Below, one piece after another: positions 6,915 to 14,911 of a stretch of DNA of 17,696 nt (position 1 is the stretch's first letter; each line of letters begins with the position of its first letter). The translations under genes were made by a program, and so were the position numbers. The stretch is taken from the NCBI GenBank assembly GCA_002438075.1, contig DJSQ01000050.1, positions 6,799-24,494 of the forward strand, written 5' to 3'. This DNA is from Clostridiales bacterium UBA6330 (lineage in GTDB: Bacteria > Bacillota > Clostridia > Oscillospirales > CAG-272). Under the pieces are notes generated by a model. It saw nothing but the letters and a program-made list of their open reading frames with translations. It was not told the origin of the DNA and did no database searches.

Positions 6915-8849
6915 TCAGCGTGTGACCTCAAAGGCGACAACGCCGAACGGGGGGATATCGTCAAGCAGGACGCGGTTGCCGTCAAGCCGTCCGCATCCCG
7001 AGAGGAAGGTAATCGAGCGGTAGCAGTCCCCGAGGCGGACCTCCGTATCAAGCGCCTCGTCCTCAAACAGGTTGAACAGCCCGACCGCCAGCGCATCGGC
7101 GTTTTCCTTGCACAGCAGGTAAAGGTCGGGAGACCCAGAGGTCCATGCGGGGAGCCTTTTGCCCGAGACCCACTCTGCGGCGCAGGCGAGCAGGCGCGAG
7201 CGCCCGTAAACGCGGTGGTAACGCTCTGCCGAGCCGTAAGCGTCCGAGCAGAGGACAAAGAAGCGCTGTCCCGCCGCGTTCTCGTAGCGGTAGGAGGTGG
7301 CAACGGTGGCTCCGTCGGGGGAAAGGGCAGTTGTTTCGGGAATGGCGGATGCGTCCACCCTGAAATTTCGGATTGGTTGATCAAAGGCTCGGATGTGGAA
7401 GCCGTCCGCGAGGTAAAGCTCCGTGTCCGCCGCAAAGCCCGCATCCTCGCCGCGCAGACCCACATCCAAGCCGCGCGCGGTCAGAAGCTCCGCTGCGCGG
7501 GCATCCAGAAGCAGACCCTTGCCGAAGTCCTCTGCGGGCAGATATTTCGCGTTCTCCCCGAACACCGCAATTCCCGTGCCGTCTCCCGCAAAGACCGTCG
7601 GCAGTCCAACGGGGGAGAGAAGCTTGGAGGACGGGTTGAAGCAGGTCAGCTGGAGGTCGTAAATTTTGTTTTCAAAGCGCTTCGGAATGTCCATCCTGTC
7701 GTACTTGTGGGGGACCTCAAACACGCGGATACCGCAGGGCTGCTTGTCGTCAAAGTGCGCGGCGATTGCGCGGTAGAGCGGCAGGTTCCGCATATGACGC
7801 TTGAAATAGCCCTGCTCGTTTTCAAGCTCGGTGGCGTATTCAAACAGGTATTTGAGATTGTGAACGGCAGGGTCGGTCATCGCGCGGGCAAGGTCAAAGC
7901 ACTCCATGTAGGAAGCGGCACAATTCCAGCGCGGGCGGGGGTAAGCGTCCCCCTCCCACATCACCTCCATGTCGGGCTTGTCGAACGCCGCAGTCTGAAA
8001 GCGCTCGAATTCAATGATGTCCTCCATCCGACAGCCGAACGAGCGGTGGTCCGCCCAATAAGGTGCGCCGCTGGTGCGCAGAAAGGGCTTGGTGTTGCCC
8101 GCAAACGCGCGGCTGACCATTTCGGGGTCGGTCCCGTCCATCTCCCACGAGGAGGGGGCGGCGCAGACCGCCATGCGAACCGAGGGGTTCACGCGGTCCA
8201 CCGCCGCGCGCATCCGTTTGGCAAAGCCGACCAGAGACGCACCGTTGACCTTGAGGAACGCGGAGCGAATCGGATTTTCACCGCCCGAGAGCGTGGCGCG
8301 GCGCAGGTCCTCGGCGCTGACCTCGTGTCCCACAAGCTCCGAAATCGCGCGCAGATGGAGCGGGCAGAAGCAGCCGAAATTCCGATTTTCAAAGCCGTAG
8401 CGGAAGCCGTCATCAATCATCAGCGCATCGGCACCCGTTTCGGCGAGCGAGGCGACATAGCCCTCCAATGCGGAGAGGTAGTCCTCGTCCAGCGGACAGC
8501 ACTTTGCAAGCACCGAGCCATCGGCAAGCACCTGACGGGTCAATTCCCGCTCGCCTGCGGGGTAGACCCCGGGCCAGAACCAGACCCCCACGCGAATGCC
8601 CGCGCGGTGGAAGGTCTCAATGTGGCGGAGCAGGGTTGCCCTCTCCCGTGCGGTCGCCTCGGGGTCTCCCCACGGTGCCTCGACTGCGAGAAAGGCTTGA
8701 CCGACCCCCATTTCCGTCAGCATTCGGACGGCAGTCTCGGGCTTTTGCAAATCAAGGGAGTCCTTGCCGCCGCAGGCGCGCAGGGGATAGGACGCGAACG
8801 GAACGGTCAGGCGTTCCCCGGGGTTGAACGGAGAAGAAACGGTTTTCAT
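6915..8849 (-). CDS. Putative TIM-barrel glycoside hydrolase, cytosolic
   Basis: The 644-aa product starts at the ATG complementary to 8847-8849, preceded by GTGAGG; a longer in-frame start at 8939 lies upstream of the promoter and is unlikely. The N-terminal two thirds read as a (beta/alpha)8 barrel of the alpha-galactosidase-like kind: strand segments such as RVGVWFWPGVYP (about 86-97) and GADALMIDDGF (139-149) with Asp146/Asp147 as possible catalytic or binding acids. Later come Trp/Glu/Asp-rich segments such as EVMWEGDAYPRPRW. The C-terminal ~180 residues look like beta-sandwich domains. No signal peptide is present, so it would act on imported sugars. It is divergent from the AraC-type regulator. 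The exact GH family is not assignable by eye. Confidence 0.7.
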   Translation of the reverse strand: MKTVSSPFNPGERLTVPFASYPLRACGGKDSLDLQKPETAVRMLTEMGVGQAFLAVEAPWGDPEATARERATLLRHIETFHRAGIRVGVWFWPGVYPAGERELTRQVLADGSVLAKCCPLDEDYLSALEGYVASLAETGADALMIDDGFRYGFENRNFGCFCPLHLRAISELVGHEVSAEDLRRATLSGGENPIRSAFLKVNGASLVGFAKRMRAAVDRVNPSVRMAVCAAPSSWEMDGTDPEMVSRAFAGNTKPFLRTSGAPYWADHRSFGCRMEDIIEFERFQTAAFDKPDMEVMWEGDAYPRPRWNCAASYMECFDLARAMTDPAVHNLKYLFEYATELENEQGYFKRHMRNLPLYRAIAAHFDDKQPCGIRVFEVPHKYDRMDIPKRFENKIYDLQLTCFNPSSKLLSPVGLPTVFAGDGTGIAVFGENAKYLPAEDFGKGLLLDARAAELLTARGLDVGLRGEDAGFAADTELYLADGFHIRAFDQPIRNFRVDASAIPETTALSPDGATVATSYRYENAAGQRFFVLCSDAYGSAERYHRVYGRSRLLACAAEWVSGKRLPAWTSGSPDLYLLCKENADALAVGLFNLFEDEALDTEVRLGDCYRSITFLSGCGRLDGNRVLLDDIPPFGVVAFEVTR

Positions 8850-8883
8850 TTGCGGTACCTCACGAAATGGATTGGTTGTCATT

Positions 8884-8912
8884 ATTATAGCAAAAAATCG
8901 GCGGCTTGTAAA
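8884..8912 (-). promoter_or_regulatory. Promoter of the glycosidase-like gene
   Basis: On the minus strand, TTTACA (8907-8912) and TATAAT (8884-8889) are separated by 17 bp, about 35 bp upstream of the start codon at 8849. It is a near-consensus sigma-A promoter. Confidence 0.8.
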
Positions 8913-8995
8913 TACAAAAAGAAGGCTTAAAAAGTGCATATCCTTACTTTTTCGCTTGACGTGAAGCGGGAATTTTTTCTTTTTCCGCCGCGCTC

Positions 8996-9024
8996 TTGAT
9001 TTTGGGCGGGTGGTATGTTATAAT
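8996..9024 (+). promoter_or_regulatory. Promoter of the AraC-type regulator gene
   Basis: TTGATT (8996-9001) and TATAAT (9019-9024) are separated by 17 bp. The start codon is at 9064, so the leader is about 33 nt and includes GGGAGGTG (9052-9059). It points away from the glycosidase promoter about 85 bp to the left, so the regulator could control both from this gap. Confidence 0.8.
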
Positions 9025-9063
9025 AGACATGATAAATGCGGTGATGCGGATGGGAGGTGCGGC

Positions 9064-9957
9064 ATGGAGACCTACATTGATTTTACAAAGGACCTTGAGG
9101 TGGAGGCAACGACGATTATGGATGTACTGCCGTCGGATAGCGTTATGCATATGCATTCCTCCTATGAGCTGATTTATCTGCCGTCGGGACTGGAAACAAC
9201 GGTTATGGCGGGCAACGAGGTCTGTCAGGTGGACTATCCCGCAATCGTGATTTTTGCGCCGTTCTGTATGCACTTTGCCTATTTTACCGCAATCCGAAAT
9301 CCCGCGCGGACGCGGCGGGTGGTGCTGTACGTGGGGGACGTGTTCAACCGCACCATGTCGGAGGAGGTGACATCGCCCGAAATCCTCTCGGACGGTGCAC
9401 GGATGCAGATTTTCGACCTGCGCGGGAAGGAGGACAGCTTCCTGCGGACGCTGGGAATGATTGTGGATATGCAGACCCGCGAAAAGGTGCGGGACCGCAA
9501 CCCGGGCATGATTCCGCGGCTGGCAACCGGCATTCTGCTGGAGCAATTGCGGGAGCTGACCGAGGAGGGGACGCGGACCGTCTCCATGCGCGAGGCGTGC
9601 GGCTACATCGCCGATGTGCCGCTTTACATCCTGCAACACCTTTCCGAGAATCTGCGGACCAACGACATCGCACAGGCGTTTTTCGTCAGCCGCGATAAGC
9701 TGAACAAGGATTTTTCCGCCTATATGCAAACCAGCGTGCGGAAATTCATCATCGCCCTGCGGCTCAACAAGGCAAAGCAAATGCTGCAATCGGGGCAGTG
9801 CTCCGCGCGCCTGATTACCGAGCAGTGCGGCTTTGAAAACGAAATTTACTTCTATACCTTCTTCAAGAAAAGCGTTGGCATGACCCCGAGGGAGTACGCG
9901 GCACAGTACGAAAGCGGTCGGCGGCACCCCGTTGGAAGCGAAAAAGCGAAAAAATAA
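9064..9957 (+). CDS. AraC-family transcriptional regulator with cupin sensor domain
   Basis: The 297-aa product begins at ATG 9064 after GGGAGGTG; the longer in-frame start at 9010 precedes the -10 element and is excluded. The N-terminal ~140 residues look like a cupin sensor, with the typical HMHSSYELIYLPSG strand. The C-terminal ~100 residues form the double helix-turn-helix domain: first HTH around TNDIAQAFFVSRDKLNKDF, second around ITEQCGFENEIYFYTFFKK, ending in the family signature GMTPREYA. AraC proteins of this type usually activate sugar-use genes on binding a sugar. The neighbours fit: a divergent glycosidase-like gene and a downstream solute-binding lipoprotein. Ligand is unknown. 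Confidence 0.93.
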   Translation: METYIDFTKDLEVEATTIMDVLPSDSVMHMHSSYELIYLPSGLETTVMAGNEVCQVDYPAIVIFAPFCMHFAYFTAIRNPARTRRVVLYVGDVFNRTMSEEVTSPEILSDGARMQIFDLRGKEDSFLRTLGMIVDMQTREKVRDRNPGMIPRLATGILLEQLRELTEEGTRTVSMREACGYIADVPLYILQHLSENLRTNDIAQAFFVSRDKLNKDFSAYMQTSVRKFIIALRLNKAKQMLQSGQCSARLITEQCGFENEIYFYTFFKKSVGMTPREYAAQYESGRRHPVGSEKAKK

Positions 9958-9982
9958 TGGAATCGGGCGGGAGCAGACCCCC

Positions 9983-10018
9983 AAAAAGACCGAAAAGTGA
10001 GTATTTCGGTCTTTTTTT
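9983..10018 (+). terminator. Intrinsic terminator after the AraC-type gene
   Basis: GACCGAAA (9988-9995) pairs with TTTCGGTC (10004-10011) around an 8-nt loop, flanked by A5 on the left and T7 on the right. It separates the regulator gene from the solute-binding operon, which has its own promoter. Confidence 0.9.
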
Positions 10019-10032
10019 ATGCTGTTTTTTGA

Positions 10033-10061
10033 TTGCAGACTTCGGTTGATTTTGCTATAAT
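10033..10061 (+). promoter_or_regulatory. Promoter of the surface-protein operon
   Basis: TTGCAG (10033-10038) and TATAAT (10056-10061) are separated by 17 bp. The expected transcript start is near 10068, with the lipoprotein start codon at 10115. A perfect dyad lies immediately downstream (10071-10089). Confidence 0.8.
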
Positions 10062-10070
10062 AGTGGTACG

Positions 10071-10089
10071 GATTCACGGAAAGTGAATC
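10071..10089 (+). promoter_or_regulatory. Perfect inverted repeat at the operon transcript start
   Basis: GATTCAC (10071-10077) and GTGAATC (10083-10089) flank a 5-nt spacer, GGAAA. It begins about 3 bp after the predicted transcript start. It could be a repressor operator, or a 5' hairpin protecting the mRNA. No T run follows, so it is not a terminator. Confidence 0.55.
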
Positions 10090-10114
10090 AAAATAAACAA
10101 AAGGAGAGAAATCA

Positions 10115-11692
10115 ATGAAAAAACGAAGTCTGCTCTTGCTTGCAATCTGTCTTGCGCTCCTGCTCCCGTGCCTTGCGGCGTGCGGAAAGACAACCCCCTC
10201 GGGCACCCCGACAACCGTGACCGATGAGAAACGCTCCGAGCTGCCGACCGAGGACAACGTCACCGAGACCGAGGAGCCGATTGACCCCTCCCTGCGCTAT
10301 GACGTGCCGTCCGACCTGCGCTTCCCGAATGATGAGGACGGAAACCCGCAAAAGGTCCATGTCCTCCAGCGCAAGGACCAAACGGGGGTTACCAACGAGA
10401 TGGAGGTTGCGAAGGACCTCGAAAATCCCACCAAGGTCCAGTCGGCAATCTATTCGCGGCAGGAATACATCATGGAAAAGCTGAACGTGGAGTTTGACTA
10501 CCAGTACGAAAGCGGTGCCGCGACCAACACGGACAAGGCGGGCTTCCAACAGCGGATGCGGAACATCAATTCCTCGGGCGTGACCGACCCGTGGATTGTT
10601 TCGAGTATGATTTACTTCCTGCCGCCGCTGATGGCGGAGGATACCAACATCCTCTACGATCTCTACACGCTCAACCCGAACCGCACCAACTATATGGACT
10701 TCGATAAGGTCTGGTGGAACAGCTCGGTAAAGGAGCAGGTCGAGCTGAACGGCAAGCTCTATTTTGCGGTCAGCGAGGCGAATATCTCGGTTTACAACCG
10801 CATGACCGTCATGCTGGTCAACCTGACGCTGGCGGATGAGCTGCTGAAGGACAGCGACGGAAACGCGTATGATTTCCGTCAGATGGTCTATGACGGCAAG
10901 TGGGACATGACCACCTTCCTCTCCATGCTCCGTCAGGTGGGGGACGGCGACCTCGAGAACCCGAACAGCAGCTACTGGGGCTTGACCGTGCGGAACGATG
11001 CCACCACGATTGACGGCTTCCTGCTCGCCTCGGGTGTTCGGATTACGCAGCGTGACAGCAACGGCAAGCCGACCGCAGACGGCGTGTTCAACACCGAGTG
11101 GAACAAGGACCGCAACGAGAAAATCAAGGCGCTCTACAACTCCAACGGCGCGGTCCTGAAGGGCGCAAAGGCGGTTGACGTGGAGAATCCCTTCGTGCAG
11201 GGCAAGGCGGTGTTCCATGCCAACCTGATGCTGGCGGTGGCGCAGGAGAACATTCGCGGAATGTCCGATTCCTTCGCGCTCCTGCCGCTTCCGAAATACA
11301 GTGAGGTACAGGATGACTACCGCGTCTCCTCGCACAATGAGTTCAACGCACTGGCAATCCTGAACTGCACCAAGAATACCGACATCGCAAGCGCCGTGCT
11401 GGAGATGATGTCCTACGAGAGCTATCAGAACGTCCGTCCCGCGCTCTTTGAGGATACCTACGCACTCCGCTCGCTCCAGACCCTCGAGAACCGCACCATG
11501 TTCTATTACATTCTGGACCATTCCTACATTGACTTCGCGCAGGTGTTCGGCGATATCTTCGGTCTGCCGCTTGACTATATGCGGGAGGCGGTCCGTTACA
11601 ACAAGAGCGTTGTGGATACCTTTGACGCACGGAACGAAAAGACCGTGACACGTCTGGAGACGTTTGTAAAGAAGCTGTGGGGCGAGGAATGA
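10115..11692 (+). CDS. Extracellular solute-binding lipoprotein (ABC-type, orphan)
   Basis: The 525-aa product starts 8 nt after AAGGAG (10101-10106). The signal peptide ends in a lipobox (Leu-Ala-Ala-Cys23), so the mature protein is lipid-anchored outside the membrane. A Thr/Glu/Pro-rich linker (about 25-70) precedes a two-lobe binding-protein fold of the family-1 type for sugars. Segments such as NGKLYFAVSEAN, FVQGKAVFHANLM and FALLPLPKYSEVQDDY are typical of carbohydrate-binding members. No permease or ATPase genes lie in the window, so it must work with a distant transporter or act as a sensor. The next gene overlaps by 4 nt (ATGA). Ligand is unknown; class is confident. Confidence 0.88.
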   Translation: MKKRSLLLLAICLALLLPCLAACGKTTPSGTPTTVTDEKRSELPTEDNVTETEEPIDPSLRYDVPSDLRFPNDEDGNPQKVHVLQRKDQTGVTNEMEVAKDLENPTKVQSAIYSRQEYIMEKLNVEFDYQYESGAATNTDKAGFQQRMRNINSSGVTDPWIVSSMIYFLPPLMAEDTNILYDLYTLNPNRTNYMDFDKVWWNSSVKEQVELNGKLYFAVSEANISVYNRMTVMLVNLTLADELLKDSDGNAYDFRQMVYDGKWDMTTFLSMLRQVGDGDLENPNSSYWGLTVRNDATTIDGFLLASGVRITQRDSNGKPTADGVFNTEWNKDRNEKIKALYNSNGAVLKGAKAVDVENPFVQGKAVFHANLMLAVAQENIRGMSDSFALLPLPKYSEVQDDYRVSSHNEFNALAILNCTKNTDIASAVLEMMSYESYQNVRPALFEDTYALRSLQTLENRTMFYYILDHSYIDFAQVFGDIFGLPLDYMREAVRYNKSVVDTFDARNEKTVTRLETFVKKLWGEE

Positions 11693-13161
11693 GACGGCTG
11701 ACAGCGGGGCTGTTGGTCCTGACCCTGACCCTCTTTGCGGTTGCCTGCTCGTTCCGTCCCGCAGAGCCAGCGGGAGCGTCCGACACGAAGCCGCAGGCAA
11801 CCGATGCCAAAACCGATGCGGGAGCGGAGACAGGTGCGAGCGCGACCGCCGCACCGACCGAAGCAACGACCAAGAAGCCCGATACACCCGAGAAGCCCGA
11901 GAAGCCCGAAAAGCCCGAAAAGCCCGAGGTCCCGTCCTACAGCGGCGGGACCCTGAAGGGGGAATATCAATTGGAAAACGGAAACGAAATGAAACGCTAT
12001 GAGAAGGTCGCGGAAAACGGCTTTGCGGACTACCGAAAGCAGCTGACCGATGCGGGCTATACGCTCTACGACAGCCACGAAATCGGAGCGAACCGCTACG
12101 CCACGCTGACGAAAGCGGATACGGCGGTCAGCCTTTGCTACATCGCGGCGGATAACAGCCTGACGGTCACCGTCGACCCGCTGGAGCGCACCGCGCTCTA
12201 CCCGCGCGAGGACTATGACGGGAGCACGAAGGTCACCGATACCACCTTAGGGATCATCTCCCTGAACTATGCCATGCAGGGCGGCAAAAAGGACCCCGAA
12301 ACAGGGGAGAACCTTGACGGCAACGGCATGAGCTTTGTCATCACGCTGGAGGACGGCAGATACATTGTCATTGATGGCGGGTACGATTCGGATGTCTCGC
12401 GCCTGCGTTCCTATCTGCGCGACAACAATAAGCGCACCGACGGAATCAAAATCGCGGCATGGATTATGACGCACTCCCACCCCGACCACTATGGCTGTCT
12501 GGATGCGTTCTACTTCAATTGCGCCTCGTGGGGCATTGAGGTGGAGTATGTGATTGCAAATCCCGTTCCCGAATCGCGGCAGAACCCCAATTTTGCCTAT
12601 GAAGCATGGATGCGCGATAAGCTGCCGAAGATTGTGGAGCGGCTTGGTGCAAAGTACGTCATGCCGCACGCGGGGCAGGTCCTGCGCTTCTGCAATGCCG
12701 AGCTGGAAATCCTTTACACGCATGAGAACATGGCGCCCGAGCTGATCTGGAACCCGAATGAGGCATCCACGGTGTTCCGCCTGAAGGCTGACGGCAAGAG
12801 CGTGCTGTTTCTCGGGGACGTGGAATTCTCCACCCCCGTGCTGACGAAGATGTACGGCGCGGAGCTGAAATCCGACATCGTGCAAATCAACCACCACGGC
12901 TACGCGGGCGGCAGTCAGACCGAAACGGCGGAGGAATTGCGCCTGATTGACCCCTCGATTGCCATCTGGACCACCAGCCGTGCCACCTTTGATTTGCGCC
13001 GCTCCGCAAGCGACACCGAGCCGCGCCGCCAGCCCTTCCGCGACCTGATTGACAAAATCGGGTTGGAAAACTGCCTGATTGCGGACGGTCCCTGCAAGCT
13101 CCTTCCGATGAAGTACACCTCGCTTGCGGACATGACGACCTACGAATTCCCGACTACCTAA
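11689..13161 (+). CDS. Lipoprotein with ComEC-like metallo-beta-lactamase domain
   Basis: The 490-aa product starts at the ATG overlapping the previous stop (ATGA at 11689-11692); an in-frame GTG at 11677 is less likely. A short signal peptide ends in a lipobox (Ala-Val-Ala-Cys20). A low-complexity linker follows, with five PEK-type units at residues 67-80. From about residue 185 there is a metallo-beta-lactamase fold: DGG near the start of the domain, the metal motif His262-Ser-His264-Pro-Asp266-His267, Asp377 in FLGDVEF, and His402/His403 in INHHGYAGG. This resembles the ComEC/Rec2-type hydrolase domain. As a surface-anchored hydrolase coupled to a binding protein it could cut a phosphodiester- or ester-linked polymer, which is inference. 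No ComEC channel segments are present. Confidence 0.85.
   Translation: MRRLTAGLLVLTLTLFAVACSFRPAEPAGASDTKPQATDAKTDAGAETGASATAAPTEATTKKPDTPEKPEKPEKPEKPEVPSYSGGTLKGEYQLENGNEMKRYEKVAENGFADYRKQLTDAGYTLYDSHEIGANRYATLTKADTAVSLCYIAADNSLTVTVDPLERTALYPREDYDGSTKVTDTTLGIISLNYAMQGGKKDPETGENLDGNGMSFVITLEDGRYIVIDGGYDSDVSRLRSYLRDNNKRTDGIKIAAWIMTHSHPDHYGCLDAFYFNCASWGIEVEYVIANPVPESRQNPNFAYEAWMRDKLPKIVERLGAKYVMPHAGQVLRFCNAELEILYTHENMAPELIWNPNEASTVFRLKADGKSVLFLGDVEFSTPVLTKMYGAELKSDIVQINHHGYAGGSQTETAEELRLIDPSIAIWTTSRATFDLRRSASDTEPRRQPFRDLIDKIGLENCLIADGPCKLLPMKYTSLADMTTYEFPTT
11887..11928 (+). repeat. 9-bp tandem repeats encoding the Pro-Glu-Lys linker
   Basis: Four full CCCGARAAG units and one partial unit encode consecutive Pro-Glu-Lys triplets in the linker of the metallo-beta-lactamase lipoprotein. 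The last two full units differ by one base from the first two. Copy number probably varies by slippage and would change linker length without a frameshift. Confidence 0.85.
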
Positions 13162-13182
13162 TTGAAACGGAGGAATGAAACA

Positions 13183-14652
13183 ATGAAAAAACTACTGTCA
13201 ATCTGTCTGGCGCTTCTGCTGGTCGCGGGTCTTGCCGTGATTCCCACAGGCGCCGATGCCGCCGCGATTGCGGCGGATACGACTTGGTATGACGAAAGCA
13301 AAACCGAGTTCGTTCTGGAGGACGAAGCGGACCTGCTCGGCTTTGCGAAGCTGCACGCGGAAGGAAAGACCTTTGCGGGCATGACGATTCTGCTTGCGCG
13401 CGATATGGACCTGAATCCCGACTTCACCGCAAGCGTGTCCGCCGCCCAGCCGACCAATGTCTGGGCAAACGCGAAGGGCACCGCTTTCGCGGGTGTATTT
13501 GACGGACAGGGACATTCGGTCAAGGGAATTTATTCGCTGGAAACAACCGGCGGCGGGTCCGGTTCCGGAATATTCGGATTGGTTGCGGCGGGAACCAGCG
13601 CAACAATCCGCAATCTGATTCTTCTGAATTCAATCTACAGAATCAACAGGCACCAGCCCGGGGCAATCTTTGGAACCGTTGCGGGGACAGCAACAATCTC
13701 CAATGTGTATTCCGAAATGGAGCTCTATTCTTACTATCAACCAGCAAACGGCGGGTATTTCGCAGGGTATGTTACGGGAACGCTGATTGTTGACCGCTCG
13801 GTCGTAGCCGCGACCATTACCTCTGAAAAGCATAAAGAAATGGGCGGATTTGCCGGATTTATTGCTCAAGGCGGAAATGTTACGGTTACAAACAGTGCCT
13901 TTTACGGTAGTCTGGCGGATTCCCAAAATACAACCGCGAACTCCGGCTTTATTGATGAAAACCGCGGAACCCTGACCGTTAAAAACTGCATTTCTGCGGG
14001 AACCGTGGCTGCAAACAGTGATGGAAATGTCAACTCCATCGTTCGGAATCCGAATGGGACCGTAACACAAGTCGGTATCTATATCGCCGAAAACAATCTG
14101 TACACCGAGGAGAAAACTGCCGCTGCCTCCCAAAAGGGCGCAACGCGCGTCACCTCTGCCGACCTTGCGGGCTTCTACGCATGGAACGAAGCAAACCCCG
14201 ACGCGGGCTTCTCCACGTGGGATGTCATCGACGGCAAAGCCTACCCCACCACGCTTGCATGGAAGGTCAAGGGCACGAATTCGGAGGCGGTCTGCCTGAA
14301 GAATTGGCAAAAGACCGCAGTCACGGGCGGCAAATGGGCAGTCCGTCTGCTCGGCGGCGTGGATGCGCTGGACTATGAACAGCTGGAGCTCCGCCTGACG
14401 GTCCGCAACACCGAGGGCAAGACCGCAACATGGACCGAGGAGATTGCAAAGGTCTACGGCTCCATCCTCGCGGACGGCGAGACCCACACCGCCGCAAGCC
14501 TTGAAACCGCGTACATCTGGGCGGTTGTGCTGGAGGATATCCCCGAGGCGCAAACCGCAGTGGACCTCGACGCGGCAGTCTATACCGTAAAGGACGGCGT
14601 AAAGACCTTGGTCAGCGTCCACAGCATTTTGGTTGGAGGTGCAGAGCAATGA
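13183..14652 (+). CDS. Secreted GLUG / beta-helix surface protein
   Basis: The 489-aa product starts 9 nt after GGAGG (13169-13173); an upstream in-frame start at 13162 has no site. The signal peptide (about 1-26) ends near ADA without a lipobox. Residues about 45-310 carry repetitive Gly/Ala/Asn-rich strands such as FAGVFDGQGHSVKGIYS, FGLVAAGTSATIRNLIL and AGFIAQGGNVTVTNSAFYG, typical of GLUG-motif right-handed beta-helices in adhesins. The last ~120 residues resemble the C-terminal module common in Clostridia secreted proteins (VRLLGGVDALDYEQL, then IWAVVLEDIP). No LPxTG or dockerin is seen. It follows the hydrolase gene closely and ends in ATGA with a 44-residue gene. Role is probably surface binding. 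Confidence 0.82.
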   Translation: MKKLLSICLALLLVAGLAVIPTGADAAAIAADTTWYDESKTEFVLEDEADLLGFAKLHAEGKTFAGMTILLARDMDLNPDFTASVSAAQPTNVWANAKGTAFAGVFDGQGHSVKGIYSLETTGGGSGSGIFGLVAAGTSATIRNLILLNSIYRINRHQPGAIFGTVAGTATISNVYSEMELYSYYQPANGGYFAGYVTGTLIVDRSVVAATITSEKHKEMGGFAGFIAQGGNVTVTNSAFYGSLADSQNTTANSGFIDENRGTLTVKNCISAGTVAANSDGNVNSIVRNPNGTVTQVGIYIAENNLYTEEKTAAASQKGATRVTSADLAGFYAWNEANPDAGFSTWDVIDGKAYPTTLAWKVKGTNSEAVCLKNWQKTAVTGGKWAVRLLGGVDALDYEQLELRLTVRNTEGKTATWTEEIAKVYGSILADGETHTAASLETAYIWAVVLEDIPEAQTAVDLDAAVYTVKDGVKTLVSVHSILVGGAEQ

Positions 14653-14783
14653 AAAGAATTTATGAGACCCCGTATGCCCTGACAGTCACCCTGACGGAGC
14701 AGGACATCCTGACGCTTTCCACCCCCGACGGAGAGGTCGGAACCCCGCAAAAAATCAGCTGGGGCGATATGGATTTTAGCTGA
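14649..14783 (+). CDS. 44-residue peptide, translationally coupled to the GLUG gene
   Basis: ATG 14649 overlaps the GLUG stop codon (ATGA at 14649-14652). The frame runs 44 codons to TGA at 14781-14783. The sequence begins MKRIYETPYALTVTLTEQD, continues through ILTLSTPDGEVG and ends in an aromatic/acidic tail (WGDMDFS). It has no signal peptide, membrane helix or Cys. From memory, short genes of the plan 'Lys-x-Tyr-Glu-x-Pro ... Asp-Ile-Leu-Thr-x-Ser' occur next to surface-protein genes in Clostridia; I cannot verify this here. The ATGA coupling and the terminator placed 9 nt later support it as a real gene. It could be a precursor peptide or a small partner of the GLUG protein. Confidence 0.65.
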   Translation: MKRIYETPYALTVTLTEQDILTLSTPDGEVGTPQKISWGDMDFS

Positions 14784-14791
14784 TTCGGACA

Positions 14792-14828
14792 GACAAAAAG
14801 CACTTGCAAAAGCAGGTGCTTTTTTGTC
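14792..14828 (+). terminator. Intrinsic terminator of the surface-protein operon
   Basis: GACAAAAAGCACTTGC (14792-14807) pairs with GCAGGTGC (14812-14819), a T6 run and GTC (to 14828), with an AAAA loop and one G-T pair. It is placed 9 nt after the 44-residue gene. Confidence 0.88.
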
Positions 14829-14850
14829 AATGACAAGTATTGAAGAGCTA

Positions 14851-14879
14851 TTGAAAAAAGCGGGAAAATATAGTATAAT
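14851..14879 (+). promoter_or_regulatory. Upstream promoter of the XRE-type regulator
   Basis: TTGAAA (14851-14856) and TATAAT (14874-14879) are separated by 17 bp. The leader to the start codon at 14998 would be about 110 nt and would contain the tandem repeat at 14912-14955. Confidence 0.65.
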
Positions 14880-14911
14880 AAAATCGTTAAGGACAATGCA
14901 AAAAAAGGTGT

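Noticed and set aside
6888..8930. 680-codon open frame on the + strand
   Set aside because: It is antisense to the glycosidase-like gene, has an Arg/Gly/Ala/Val-rich translation without family features, and starts inside the bidirectional terminator. GC-rich codons on one strand commonly keep the mirror frame open.
8944..10263. 439-codon open frame on the - strand
   Set aside because: Antisense to the AraC-type gene with its double HTH. It spans a terminator and two promoters.
10112..11887. 591-codon open frame on the - strand
   Set aside because: Antisense to the solute-binding lipoprotein, whose lipobox and fold are clear. The translation has no domain and shadow-like composition.
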